Source: an uncultured Aequorivita sp.
GTDB lineage: Bacteria; Bacteroidota; Bacteroidia; Flavobacteriales; Flavobacteriaceae
Direction of reading: 5' to 3'
Assembly (NCBI GenBank): GCA_937125455.1
Contig: CAKZLK010000038.1
Span: 103,171-167,170 of the forward strand
Length of the DNA: 64,000 bases
Below, piece by piece: positions 8,693 through 16,758 of the stretch. The notes under the pieces are model-generated. The model had not been told where the DNA came from. It saw only the letters and a program-made list of their open reading frames with translations, and searched no databases. Each line of letters begins with the position of its first letter. The first letter of the stretch is position 1. Made by a program: the position numbers and the translations under genes.

Positions 8693-9877
8693 ATGAAGAC
8701 TAAACTAATTTTATTTCTATTTTGTATTAACCTTTTTAGCAATTGTTCACCAAAGCCTTCAATTTCAGGTATTTTGGAAACTTCTAAAAATACCGATTTT
8801 CAACCTAAAGTATATCTTGTCCAACCGCAAAACCTAGATGAGATAGCGGCTTCTTTTTTAGGAAAGGTGATTGATTCAGCGATGGTGGCAGAAGATGGCA
8901 CTTTTTCTTTTCAGCACCTTCCCAGGGTTTCTCAATCCACACTTTTTGAGCTGACAGTGCAAAAAAAGGGAGACCCTCCCAATAAGTTAAACAATGAGGA
9001 TACAACCTTGCCAAACTACATGCCTGTAGTTTGGCAAACCGGGGAAACCCTTCAAATTTCTGCAGATCTTGATCATTTTCAAAACAGTTTTCAAATTAAT
9101 AACCCTTCGCCTGAAAATACTGCCTTGCTAAAACTTCGAAATTTAAAAGGCAAAGCTTTTCAGCAATACCTTCAAAACAAAAGTTGGGATGTGCATAAAG
9201 GTTCTCAATTGTTGGAAAAAGAAGAAGCGCTCTTGAACTATCAAAAACAACTGATAGATTTTGCGGAAAATACGGATCAACTCCTAGCTGCCTTGGTTGC
9301 GGTACGATGGGTAAGTCCACAAAATGATTATGAACGGGTACCCGAATTTCTTTTTCAGCAATGCGAAAAATGGAATGCAAAAGCCTCTGATGAATCATGG
9401 GTGCAACAACTTTGTAATAAAGCTAAAAAAGAAAAATTGCCCTTACTGAAAGGTGCTGTTTTTCCAAATGTTTCTTTGCCAATGGTGAATGGCGACACGC
9501 TTTCTGTATATTCCCAATTAGGAAAAAAACTAACGGTCATAGATTTATGGGCTTCGTGGTGCGTGCCTTGCCGAAAAGAAAATCGTGAGACGCTAGTTCC
9601 GCTCTGGGATCAATATCACAATCAAGGTCTACGGGTTATAGCCTATGGTCTTGAAACGAACGAAGAGGCTTGGAAAAAAGCTATTGAGATTGATGGCGCT
9701 TACAGGTGGTTGCACGCTTCGCACCTTCAGGGCGATGATGCCCCATTTATGAAAAGCCTACGCATACAGACCATTCCTGCCAATTTTATTCTAGATGCTC
9801 AAGGAAAAGTAATTGCCAAAAATGTTCATGGAAAAGCACTTCAGCAATTTGTTTCAGCTTATTTGGATAAGCAATAA
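8693..9877 (+). CDS. TlpA-like thioredoxin-fold lipoprotein
   Basis: 394 residues. The lipoprotein signal ends LFSNC (Cys18). The N-terminal third looks like a DUF4369-type beta domain and the middle is helical. The C-terminal thioredoxin-like domain carries the redox motif C290-VP-C293 within WASWCVPCRKEN, followed by a cis-Pro segment (IQTIPANFILD). This architecture belongs to periplasmic, membrane-anchored thiol-disulfide oxidoreductases of the TlpA/ResA type. It starts 19 bp after menB and may be read through from it. The substrate is unknown. Confidence 0.85.
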   Translation: MKTKLILFLFCINLFSNCSPKPSISGILETSKNTDFQPKVYLVQPQNLDEIAASFLGKVIDSAMVAEDGTFSFQHLPRVSQSTLFELTVQKKGDPPNKLNNEDTTLPNYMPVVWQTGETLQISADLDHFQNSFQINNPSPENTALLKLRNLKGKAFQQYLQNKSWDVHKGSQLLEKEEALLNYQKQLIDFAENTDQLLAALVAVRWVSPQNDYERVPEFLFQQCEKWNAKASDESWVQQLCNKAKKEKLPLLKGAVFPNVSLPMVNGDTLSVYSQLGKKLTVIDLWASWCVPCRKENRETLVPLWDQYHNQGLRVIAYGLETNEEAWKKAIEIDGAYRWLHASHLQGDDAPFMKSLRIQTIPANFILDAQGKVIAKNVHGKALQQFVSAYLDKQ

Positions 9878-9918
9878 GTATTCGGTCTTGAAAATGGGTT
9901 TTAAAGCCTTAAACCTTT

Positions 9919-10296
9919 TTAACTTAATTCCAACTGTTTTTGTGACCAAGCTATCGCTTCACTTAGTGTTCCAAATATTTCAAAATTCTTTTTATAAAAC
10001 ATGCTTTCTAACTTGGCGTTTGATTTTGCAATAGCTGAATCGGCGACGATGGCCATTGCAACCAAATTGTGAATTTTTGAGGTTTCTAGGTAAGTGAGTG
10101 GATCAACAGAATAACTAAAATACCTGTTGGAAATATAGACCACATTTTTATTGGCAAAATGGGTATCCAGTACTTCTCGCAGCTTTTCGTTGTGGGCAGG
10201 AGTTACCGTTACGCCTTCTTTTATTTGATTTACCAAAAAATTATCGAATATGAATACTTCTGAATCATTAAAATCATAGTAATAGAACATACCCAT
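9919..10296 (-). CDS. Conserved small protein, paralog of the 4771-5175 product
   Basis: 125 residues with no export signal. It shares NVVYISNRYFSYSVDPLTYLE and the tail NAKLESMFYKKNFEIFGTLSEAIAWS with the 134-residue protein at 4771-5175. Function unknown. A second Met at residue 3 could also be the start. It is convergent with the TlpA-like gene. The two paralogs lie on either side of the CvfB, peptidase and menB genes, which suggests an old duplication. Confidence 0.75.
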   Translation of the reverse strand: MGMFYYYDFNDSEVFIFDNFLVNQIKEGVTVTPAHNEKLREVLDTHFANKNVVYISNRYFSYSVDPLTYLETSKIHNLVAMAIVADSAIAKSNAKLESMFYKKNFEIFGTLSEAIAWSQKQLELS

Positions 10297-10480
10297 AGCT
10301 TAATTATTTGGTTATTTATTTAAAGATAAAGAAGATTTCTTACAATTAGCTTGGTTCTACTAACCTTTAAAATTAATTTTTTAGGAAAACTCAGCTGTTA
10401 GATTACAAAACAGTTTCTGAGATAACTAATTATAGTTGTTATGATATGGGCTCTTTCTTTATCAAAATACAGAATTTTTT

Positions 10481-11245
10481 TTAAAAGAAAAGCTTTCTAA
10501 TCCCTATAAAAACAAAAACCATGACTGTATAAAATAAAAAGAAAGGCAAAATAATAGCTTTTAGACCTAATACAAGCATAACTGCAATAATGAGCAATTG
10601 AAAGCCCAAACCAAAGATAGAAACACTTGTCATAAACCAATTTGGAAATACTTCACCTTTATCCGCATTGCGATCTAAGGCATAAATGGTTTTATCAAAT
10701 ACTCCATAAAATAATTTATACAACCCAAATAGAATATTTACATCCTTCTGTAATTCGCCTTTTAATGCTATTGGCGTTTTGTTTTCAAAAACACGACTGG
10801 TAGTGTCACCTTCAAATTTATTTCTTAAAATAACGTAATAATAATTGTAAAGCGTTCCTTGTAATTGCATCCCCAAGAATGCTAAAAGGCATATCCAAAT
10901 AGTACTGTTGGAAACATACCATATTGAGATAAAAAATAAAGCATTTAATATAATGTCTGCTACAGAGTCTAAATACCGACCGGTATAAGACGGTTTTTCT
11001 TTTACACGAGCTAATTCACCATCTGCAGCATCTAAAATTGATTTAAAAATTAAAAAGAATGCGGCTAACCAATAATAGCTTTGAATGATACAATAAATGG
11101 CAAAAAGACCAGATATTATAAAGCCAATAGTAATGTGAATAGGGGTGAAAGAAGTATTCTTGAGTGAGTTTGCTATAACTTTGGCTATTGGTCTTCCATA
11201 GTCTGAAAAATCAATAAATTTATGCTCTTTTGGTAATTTGGACAT
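10481..11245 (-). CDS. CDP-alcohol phosphatidyltransferase family protein
   Basis: 254 residues, about six membrane helices. The full catalytic signature is present and correctly spaced: D72-x2-D75-G76-x2-A79-R80-x8-G89-x3-D93-x3-D97. This metal-binding motif transfers a phospho-alcohol group from a CDP-linked donor to an alcohol. The sequence does not say which lipid is made. It is longer than a typical PgsA. It stands alone and is divergent from the sulfide oxidoreductase operon. Confidence 0.88.
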   Translation of the reverse strand: MSKLPKEHKFIDFSDYGRPIAKVIANSLKNTSFTPIHITIGFIISGLFAIYCIIQSYYWLAAFFLIFKSILDAADGELARVKEKPSYTGRYLDSVADIILNALFFISIWYVSNSTIWICLLAFLGMQLQGTLYNYYYVILRNKFEGDTTSRVFENKTPIALKGELQKDVNILFGLYKLFYGVFDKTIYALDRNADKGEVFPNWFMTSVSIFGLGFQLLIIAVMLVLGLKAIILPFFLFYTVMVFVFIGIRKLFF

Positions 11246-11536
11246 TAATTATCATTGCAAACCGTATTGTGGAATATACCAAATTAATTTAATGCAAATA
11301 TACTGCTAAAAATAGCTAATGAGTTGGTTTTAGTAGGTAATTTTTTTTAATGAAAGAGTGTTCTGTTTTGAGGTTTTTCTGATGATGCTATATTTTGTCA
11401 AATTCAATTAAAAGTATTTTATTTTTTAGCTGAGATCTTTATTAAACTTAGTTATTCTTTAATATTAAAGTTTCAAAAATTGATTCCTTTTTTGAATGTC
11501 ACTTTTTCAATTGTCCTATAACCAATTGCCAACAAC

Positions 11537-11548
11537 TGATTTTTATCA
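11537..11548 (+). promoter_or_regulatory. CRP/FNR-type palindrome upstream of the SQR operon
   Basis: TGATTTTTATCA fits TGAY-N4-RTCA and is identical to the core of the FNR consensus (TGAT-N4-ATCA). Its centre lies 36.5 nt upstream of the end of the TATATTTG box at 11572-11579, about -43 to the predicted start. That is the position of a class II activator site. Confidence 0.6.
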
Positions 11549-11571
11549 TATTAAGAGTGGGTTTATAGAAT

Positions 11572-11579
11572 TATATTTG
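11572..11579 (+). promoter_or_regulatory. -7 box TATATTTG of the SQR operon
   Basis: Perfect TAnnTTTG, 18 nt before the ATG at 11598 and correctly placed behind the palindrome at 11537-11548. Confidence 0.65.
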
Positions 11580-11597
11580 TTTTAAATTAAAAAGAGT

Positions 11598-12839
11598 ATG
11601 AAAAATTTAGTCATATTAGGAGCAGGTACCTCAGGAACCATAATGGCCAATCATCTAGTTTCTAAACTCGATAAAAAAGATTGGAGTATCACCATTGTAG
11701 ATCAGTATGAAACACATTACTACCAACCTGGTTTTTTATTTATGCCTTTTGACATATATAAGCCCAGTCAAGTTGTAAAAAAAGGACAAAAATTTATTCC
11801 AAAAGGTGTAAATTATATTGTAAAAGAAGTGGAATTAATAGTTCCTGAAAAAAATAAAATAGCCCTAGCAGATGGTGAGGAATTACCTTATGATATTTTG
11901 ATTGTTGCCACGGGATCTAAAACAGCACCGCAGGAAACTGAAGGTTTAATAGGTCCAAATTGGTATAAAAACATATTTGACTTTTACACCTATGAAGGCT
12001 CTAAAGCTTTGAGAGAAAAGTTGCGCAATTGGGAAGGTGGGAAGTTAGTTGTTCATATTACCGAAATGCCTATTAAATGTCCTGTTGCACCGTTGGAGTT
12101 TGCTTTTTTAGCAGATGCTTTTTTTAAGGATAAGAACATGCGGGATAAAGTTGATATTACATATGTAACTCCTTTGAGTGGAGCTTTTACAACAGCCGAA
12201 GCAACAAAAGTATTGCAGTATCTATTGGAGGAAAAAAATATCAAAGTAGTTAGTGATTTTAATATTGAAAGAGTTGATCAGGAAAATAATAAAATTATTG
12301 ATTATGCTGAGACTGAAGTACCTTATGATTTATTGGTGACCGTACCTACAAATATGGGTGATGAACTTATAGAACGTTCAGGTATGGGTGACGATTTGAA
12401 CTTCATACCAACTAATAAAGAAACGTTGCAGGCCGAAGCACATGAAAATGTATTTGTAATAGGTGATGCAACTAACGTTCCTACTTCTAAGGCGGGTTCT
12501 GTAGCTCACTTTGAGGCAGAAATTTTAATGGAAAACGTATTGGCTTATGCACATAATAAACCTTTTAAAGAAAAGTTCGACGGTCATTCAAATTGTTTTA
12601 TAGAAACAGGTGGTGGCAAGGCTCTTTTAATAGACTTTAATTATGAGCATGAACCTGTTGAGGGCACTTTCCCTATTCCTGGGATAGGACCTTTACAGCT
12701 CTTGAAAGAAAGCAGAATGAACCATATGGGTAAACTTGCATTTAGATGGGTATATTGGAATATGCTGTTAAAAGGAGTGCCTATTCCAATGGTTCCTTCT
12801 AAAATGACCACAAAAGGGAAAAAATATAAAACGCAATAA
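11598..12839 (+). CDS. Sulfide:quinone oxidoreductase-like FAD/NAD(P)-binding protein
   Basis: 413 residues. GAGTSG at 8-13 is the N-terminal FAD-binding loop, ATGS (104-107) the second flavin contact, and VIGDAT (287-292) the C-terminal FAD motif. Cys161 (IKCPVAP) and Cys333 (SNCFIE) are the two redox cysteines expected for sulfide:quinone oxidoreductase. It would oxidise sulfide at the membrane and pass electrons to the quinone pool, plausibly the menaquinone made by the nearby men genes. It heads an operon with TusE/DsrC and DsrE2-like genes. Regulation by a CRP/FNR-type factor is suggested by the upstream site. Confidence 0.88.
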   Translation: MKNLVILGAGTSGTIMANHLVSKLDKKDWSITIVDQYETHYYQPGFLFMPFDIYKPSQVVKKGQKFIPKGVNYIVKEVELIVPEKNKIALADGEELPYDILIVATGSKTAPQETEGLIGPNWYKNIFDFYTYEGSKALREKLRNWEGGKLVVHITEMPIKCPVAPLEFAFLADAFFKDKNMRDKVDITYVTPLSGAFTTAEATKVLQYLLEEKNIKVVSDFNIERVDQENNKIIDYAETEVPYDLLVTVPTNMGDELIERSGMGDDLNFIPTNKETLQAEAHENVFVIGDATNVPTSKAGSVAHFEAEILMENVLAYAHNKPFKEKFDGHSNCFIETGGGKALLIDFNYEHEPVEGTFPIPGIGPLQLLKESRMNHMGKLAFRWVYWNMLLKGVPIPMVPSKMTTKGKKYKTQ

Positions 12840-12859
12840 TAATTTTAAAAAAAGATATA

Positions 12860-13168
12860 ATGGAAAAAACTATCGCAGGTAAAACCGTAAATGTCAATGA
12901 AGAAGGATATTTAACAGATTTTTCTCAATGGACAAAAGAAGTTGGAGAAGAACTAGCAAAAGAACAAGGCATCCAATTAACACCAAGACATTGGGAAGTT
13001 ATTGACTATGTTCAAGATAAGCATAAAAAAGATGAGGCGTTATCAGTAAGAGGCATTAAGAAGAGTGGTGTGTTCGATGTGAAAGAATTTTACGATCTGT
13101 TTCCTGGAGGCCCACTAAAAAAAGCAACCCTTATTGCTGGAATTCCGAAGCCAAAAAGTTGTATATAA
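12860..13168 (+). CDS. TusE/DsrC-family sulfur carrier protein
   Basis: 102 residues, the usual TusE/DsrC length. The penultimate Cys101 in GIPKPKSCI is the invariant persulfide-carrying cysteine. The second cysteine found ten residues earlier in dissimilatory DsrC is absent, which places it with TusE-like sulfur-relay proteins. LTPRHWEVIDYVQD is also typical. Sitting 20 bp after SQR and 18 bp before a DsrE2-like gene, it probably accepts sulfane sulfur from sulfide oxidation rather than serving tRNA thiolation. That role is inference. Confidence 0.88.
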   Translation: MEKTIAGKTVNVNEEGYLTDFSQWTKEVGEELAKEQGIQLTPRHWEVIDYVQDKHKKDEALSVRGIKKSGVFDVKEFYDLFPGGPLKKATLIAGIPKPKSCI

Positions 13169-13186
13169 ATCTATAAACTAAAGAAA

Positions 13187-13660
13187 ATGAGCACAAAAGT
13201 TAGAAAAATGCTTTTCATATTATCGAAAGGAACTATAGAGAATGCATATGCTGCCTTTATAATGGCCAATGGTGCACGTATGGAAGGTATAGAGTCTGAA
13301 ATATTTTTTACGTTTTTTGGTTTAGAGGCCATACAAAAGAAAAAACTAGAGCATCTTCATGTAGCTACCGTTGGTAATCCTGCAATGCATATGCCTACCA
13401 TGTTGGGAGGTTTGCCAGGAATGGAAGCTTTGGCAACCAGCATGATGAAAAAAGAAATGGAGAAATTGGATATGCCCCCCATTGGAGAATTTTTAGAAAT
13501 TCTTTCCGATTCTGGGTGTAAGTTATGGGGATGTAAACTAGCTGTGGATATGTTCCATCTAAAAAGAGAAGATCTAATTGATGACTTAGATGGTATATTA
13601 ACTATTGGAGATTTCTACAATAGAGCAGATGAAGAAGGCTGCCAGCTTCTGTTTATTTAA
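13187..13660 (+). CDS. DsrE/DsrF-like (DsrE2 type) sulfur-relay protein
   Basis: 157 residues. The N-terminus RKMLFILSKGTIENAYAAFIMANGA and the methionine-rich middle (MHMPTMLGGLPGMEALATSMM) are typical of the DsrE2 group, membrane-associated relatives of DsrE that transfer persulfide sulfur. Candidate carrier cysteines are in DSGCKLWGCKLAVDMF. It is the last gene of the SQR-TusE-DsrE2 operon and is predicted to exchange sulfur with the TusE-like protein. Confidence 0.85.
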   Translation: MSTKVRKMLFILSKGTIENAYAAFIMANGARMEGIESEIFFTFFGLEAIQKKKLEHLHVATVGNPAMHMPTMLGGLPGMEALATSMMKKEMEKLDMPPIGEFLEILSDSGCKLWGCKLAVDMFHLKREDLIDDLDGILTIGDFYNRADEEGCQLLFI

Positions 13661-13684
13661 ACTTACATATTGTCCTCGGCTATG

Positions 13685-13743
13685 AATGCTGGGTGGGTTG
13701 GTGCTTAATTTGCAAGCAAAAAACAAACCTATTCAGCATTTTC
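13685..13743 (+). terminator. Possible weak terminator after the SQR operon
   Basis: AATGCTG (685-691) pairs with CAGCATT (734-740), and GGTT with AACC inside, around a long loop; a short T run follows. Pairing is interrupted and the loop is large. The rest of the gap to 13998 shows no gene. Confidence 0.3.
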
Positions 13744-13997
13744 AATATAAGAGCGATGCGAATTGGCACAAAAAAATTTTTAAGCTGGTTTGCAAGTATT
13801 TTGAATTGTTAAGTATTAATTAGTACTCATTAATGAAAATTTGAAGGATGAAATTTAATAAGTGTTAATTTTCTCAGTTCTATATGATTGGAAATATTAA
13901 TATTTGCAAAGGAATGATGGCTATCTGGAACAATAGTAGAACGATTAATATATAGTCACTCGTCAAAGCAATTAATTATACTCAGTATTGGCAAAAT

Positions 13998-14753
13998 TTA
14001 TTTCTTGTAACAATTGTCATTATAATACAAATTGACCTTTAATAAAATTCCATTTATAAATTCCATAACCCTATCTTCATATTCTTTCCCGTCGTCGTTA
14101 TTATAAATATACATTTTTAAAGTAGTTTCTATAAGAGGTATTACTTTCGTCATTGGTTCGGTTAAGCAAGAATCAAAAACCTGTTTATAATTTGTTTTGT
14201 CAAAATTTTTATCCGCCATACAATTGCAGAAATCATCCTTAATTAAGTTTGAAAAATATTCCGAATATTCCTCCAATTTAAATATTGGCCACTTCACTAT
14301 AAATGCATCTCGATTTATTTGCACAATCAATATTTTTTTATTGTCTGGAAGCTTATCTATGGAAAATCGATTTACAACAAATTGACTTCCTCTGTGCTTA
14401 TAAGGGTAAGTATCAAGAAAAACATTTAGTGTGTCATTCAAAAAGCCTTTAAATCCAGAACTGATATTTACTCCAATATCCTGTAAAGTATTTTTGCTTT
14501 TCAGAAATAGGGTGTCCGAATTTAATTTCAGTTTAATAAAGCTTAATTCAGATTGTTTAAGATGGTTGAGTTTTACCTTCTTTATGTTAGAATTCTTAAT
14601 TTTCTCGGTTTGCTTATAACCATCTATATATTCAATTATCAACTTTTTTTCTGCAATACTGTCAGCTCCTTTTACATTCATAAAGATGTTTTGAGCAGTC
14701 AAAAAATTTGATAAAAACAAAAAGACAAAAAGTAAGTTCGATAGTTTATTCAT
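13998..14753 (-). CDS. Secreted hypothetical protein
   Basis: 251 residues with a signal peptide (NLLFVFLFLSNFLTAQ). The region around residue 175 (DDFCNCMADKNFD) has closely spaced cysteines and a further Cys in FDSCL, which may form disulfides in the periplasm. I recognise no domain. It is monocistronic on the minus strand. The 350-bp gap beyond its start holds only the terminator of the next gene. Confidence 0.65.
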   Translation of the reverse strand: MNKLSNLLFVFLFLSNFLTAQNIFMNVKGADSIAEKKLIIEYIDGYKQTEKIKNSNIKKVKLNHLKQSELSFIKLKLNSDTLFLKSKNTLQDIGVNISSGFKGFLNDTLNVFLDTYPYKHRGSQFVVNRFSIDKLPDNKKILIVQINRDAFIVKWPIFKLEEYSEYFSNLIKDDFCNCMADKNFDKTNYKQVFDSCLTEPMTKVIPLIETTLKMYIYNNDDGKEYEDRVMEFINGILLKVNLYYNDNCYKK

Positions 14754-15010
14754 AATTATTCAAACAAAGGATATAAAATTAGAAATAATATGGGATTAAT
14801 TTTTTTCGATTTCTTCGTGTTTTAAAAAATAAAAGCTGTTTCAATTAATTTATGTGTTTTACCTAATCATTACTTACTTTAATTTATCCATAAATGATCT
14901 CTTATCCATCTCTAAATTGTTATGTTTTACAACTAATGCACAAAAAATATATTTTAAAGGATTTTGCTCGGAGTTAAACGAAGATCAATTATTTCTATAT
15001 TAATGACAAT

Positions 15011-15039
15011 AAAAAGCCACTTCGGTTAGGAAGTGGCTT
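15011..15039 (-). terminator. Terminator of the OmpP1/FadL gene
   Basis: AAGCCACTT (15014-15022) and AAGTGGCTT (15031-15039) form a perfect 9-bp stem with an 8-nt loop. On the minus strand it is followed by a T run, placing it 70 bp past the stop of the porin gene. Nothing else is evident between 14754 and 15106. Confidence 0.8.
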
Positions 15040-15106
15040 AAGTATTTAATATTAAATTGATTAAATAAATAATTGATGCATACAGACGTCTTTTGTCTTA
15101 ATATTT

Positions 15107-16441
15107 TTATTGGTTGCTAGTATCAATTTGCGTTTTCTTAAAAGTATAATTAAACCCAACCATTAATAAATCTGTTGTCATATCATAAGATACTTCACTT
15201 CCGGGAATAGCTCCATAGGGAGGGTAGTTTTGGATAAAATTTGGATTTAATAATGGACCAGATGTTTTTCCACCGCTATCACCGTGATGGTATACAGCAT
15301 TTAAGTTAAGTTTATCACTAACTTCATAAGTAAGACCTAATTGGAAAGCATTTTTTATAATAGCTGTTGCTGGAATATTAAAAAATACAACGTCGTTATT
15401 TATTGGGTTTGAACTGTATGTGTACCCAACACGTACTGGTAGTTTATTTATTCCTTTATATTGAATACCAGCAGAGATTATTGAAATATTTTGCCATCCA
15501 AAACCACTTACTGATGCCGTTGGAGTCCAACCCGTTGTAGAAAAACCATCAGTATTTTCATAATCTACTAATCTATAATCCAAAGCAATATCAAAATCAG
15601 ATTTTGAATATCCTAAACCAATAGAATAAATTGCAGGATAGTCCATCTTAAATTCATTCGTGCCCGTTGAACTATCCAAATAGGTATTTTCGAATTTAAA
15701 CTTGCTAAAAGATTGCGGAGTTTTATATGATATACCAGCTTTAAATCCAGCTTTTGAATCATAAAATAAACCTATTTGCCCACCAAAACCTGTTGCTGAA
15801 GCTTTATCTGTTGATGGATATCCTGCTTCCGATGGATTTGCTGTTGGATTTGGCATAAGTTGGAGCGTAGCGTAATTAAAAGTGGGTTCAACACCAACGG
15901 ATAGATTGTTGCTTAGCTCATAAGCCCAAGTTAAACCTACTTGTAGTAAAATGTAATCAGATTCAATACCACCAAATCCTCCCATACTCTGAGGCATATT
16001 AATAGGATTGGTCATACTTTCAGGAAAAGTGACTCCAAATCCGCTGATGCCAAAAGCAGAGGCACCGAAGGTGTGTTTGCTACCTTCTTTACCCCAAATT
16101 ACTGCCAAAGCAGGCATGGGAGAAAGCCCTCTATCATCTTTAGTTTCCCCAGAAAAGAAATTTCCAGTGGGTTCACCCATATTGTTAAATTCAGGAACTG
16201 TTGAATATAAGGTAGGTGATGAGGAGAATAGTCCAATGTCAAAACTTATTATCGTTCCATCAAAAGTGGATATCGATGCAGGATTCCATTGCAAAGCACC
16301 TGATATATCTAAAGGTTGTCCTGTTGCAGCACCACCCATTGACATGTTAACTGACCCTACACCTTGCATAATATGACCTGTTTGAGCCATAGCCGAAACA
16401 GAAAAAAGCAAATACAAAATTCTTGATAAAATTGGTCTCAT
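15107..16441 (-). CDS. OmpP1/FadL/TodX-family outer membrane transporter
   Basis: 444 residues. A signal peptide ending SAMAQ is followed by the FadL-like N-terminal hatch segment (GVGSVNMSMGGAATGQPLDISGALQWNPASI). Alternating amphipathic strands run to the C-terminus (LMVGFNYTFKK), as in a 14-strand barrel. The family moves long-chain fatty acids or other hydrophobic compounds across the outer membrane. It sits 317 bp from acetyl-CoA synthetase on the same strand. A TGAY-N4-RTCA palindrome with a TACCTTTA box lies upstream. Confidence 0.88.
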   Translation of the reverse strand: MRPILSRILYLLFSVSAMAQTGHIMQGVGSVNMSMGGAATGQPLDISGALQWNPASISTFDGTIISFDIGLFSSSPTLYSTVPEFNNMGEPTGNFFSGETKDDRGLSPMPALAVIWGKEGSKHTFGASAFGISGFGVTFPESMTNPINMPQSMGGFGGIESDYILLQVGLTWAYELSNNLSVGVEPTFNYATLQLMPNPTANPSEAGYPSTDKASATGFGGQIGLFYDSKAGFKAGISYKTPQSFSKFKFENTYLDSSTGTNEFKMDYPAIYSIGLGYSKSDFDIALDYRLVDYENTDGFSTTGWTPTASVSGFGWQNISIISAGIQYKGINKLPVRVGYTYSSNPINNDVVFFNIPATAIIKNAFQLGLTYEVSDKLNLNAVYHHGDSGGKTSGPLLNPNFIQNYPPYGAIPGSEVSYDMTTDLLMVGFNYTFKKTQIDTSNQ

Positions 16442-16515
16442 AACAATCTATTTTATTGTAATTATTGAATATATTTTTTCAAAAACCACATGGTTATTAT
16501 CTTATTTAAGTTCTA

Positions 16516-16523
16516 TAAAGGTA
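16516..16523 (-). promoter_or_regulatory. -7-like box TACCTTTA of the OmpP1/FadL gene
   Basis: On the minus strand 16523-16516 reads TACCTTTA, one base from TAnnTTTG. It is exactly 36.5 nt from the centre of the palindrome at 16547-16558, the same spacing as at the SQR promoter. Confidence 0.5.
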
Positions 16524-16546
16524 TTCGTATAAAACTTCAATAAATA

Positions 16547-16558
16547 TGATAATTGTCA
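16547..16558 (-). promoter_or_regulatory. CRP/FNR-type palindrome upstream of OmpP1/FadL
   Basis: TGATAATTGTCA fits TGAY-N4-RTCA and is placed at about -43 relative to the predicted start of the porin transcript. Confidence 0.55.
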
Positions 16559-16758
16559 ATAGCTTGTTTAATAAATTTTATAATTAAAAGTAACCAAAAT
16601 GTTACTTCTTCAAGTAAAACTTAAATAATAGAAAGAGTAACTTTTTCAACGGATTCGTCTTCTTTCTGATTAATACTTGTAGTTAAATGATTTAAGAAAA
16701 ATTAAACATAAGAAGTGTATAGCACTACTTTTTATGCATTCGCTTTCAAAGAAATCTT

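Noticed and set aside
16008..16376. Long plus-strand frame inside the OmpP1/FadL gene
   Set aside because: A shadow frame on the opposite strand of a well-supported gene.
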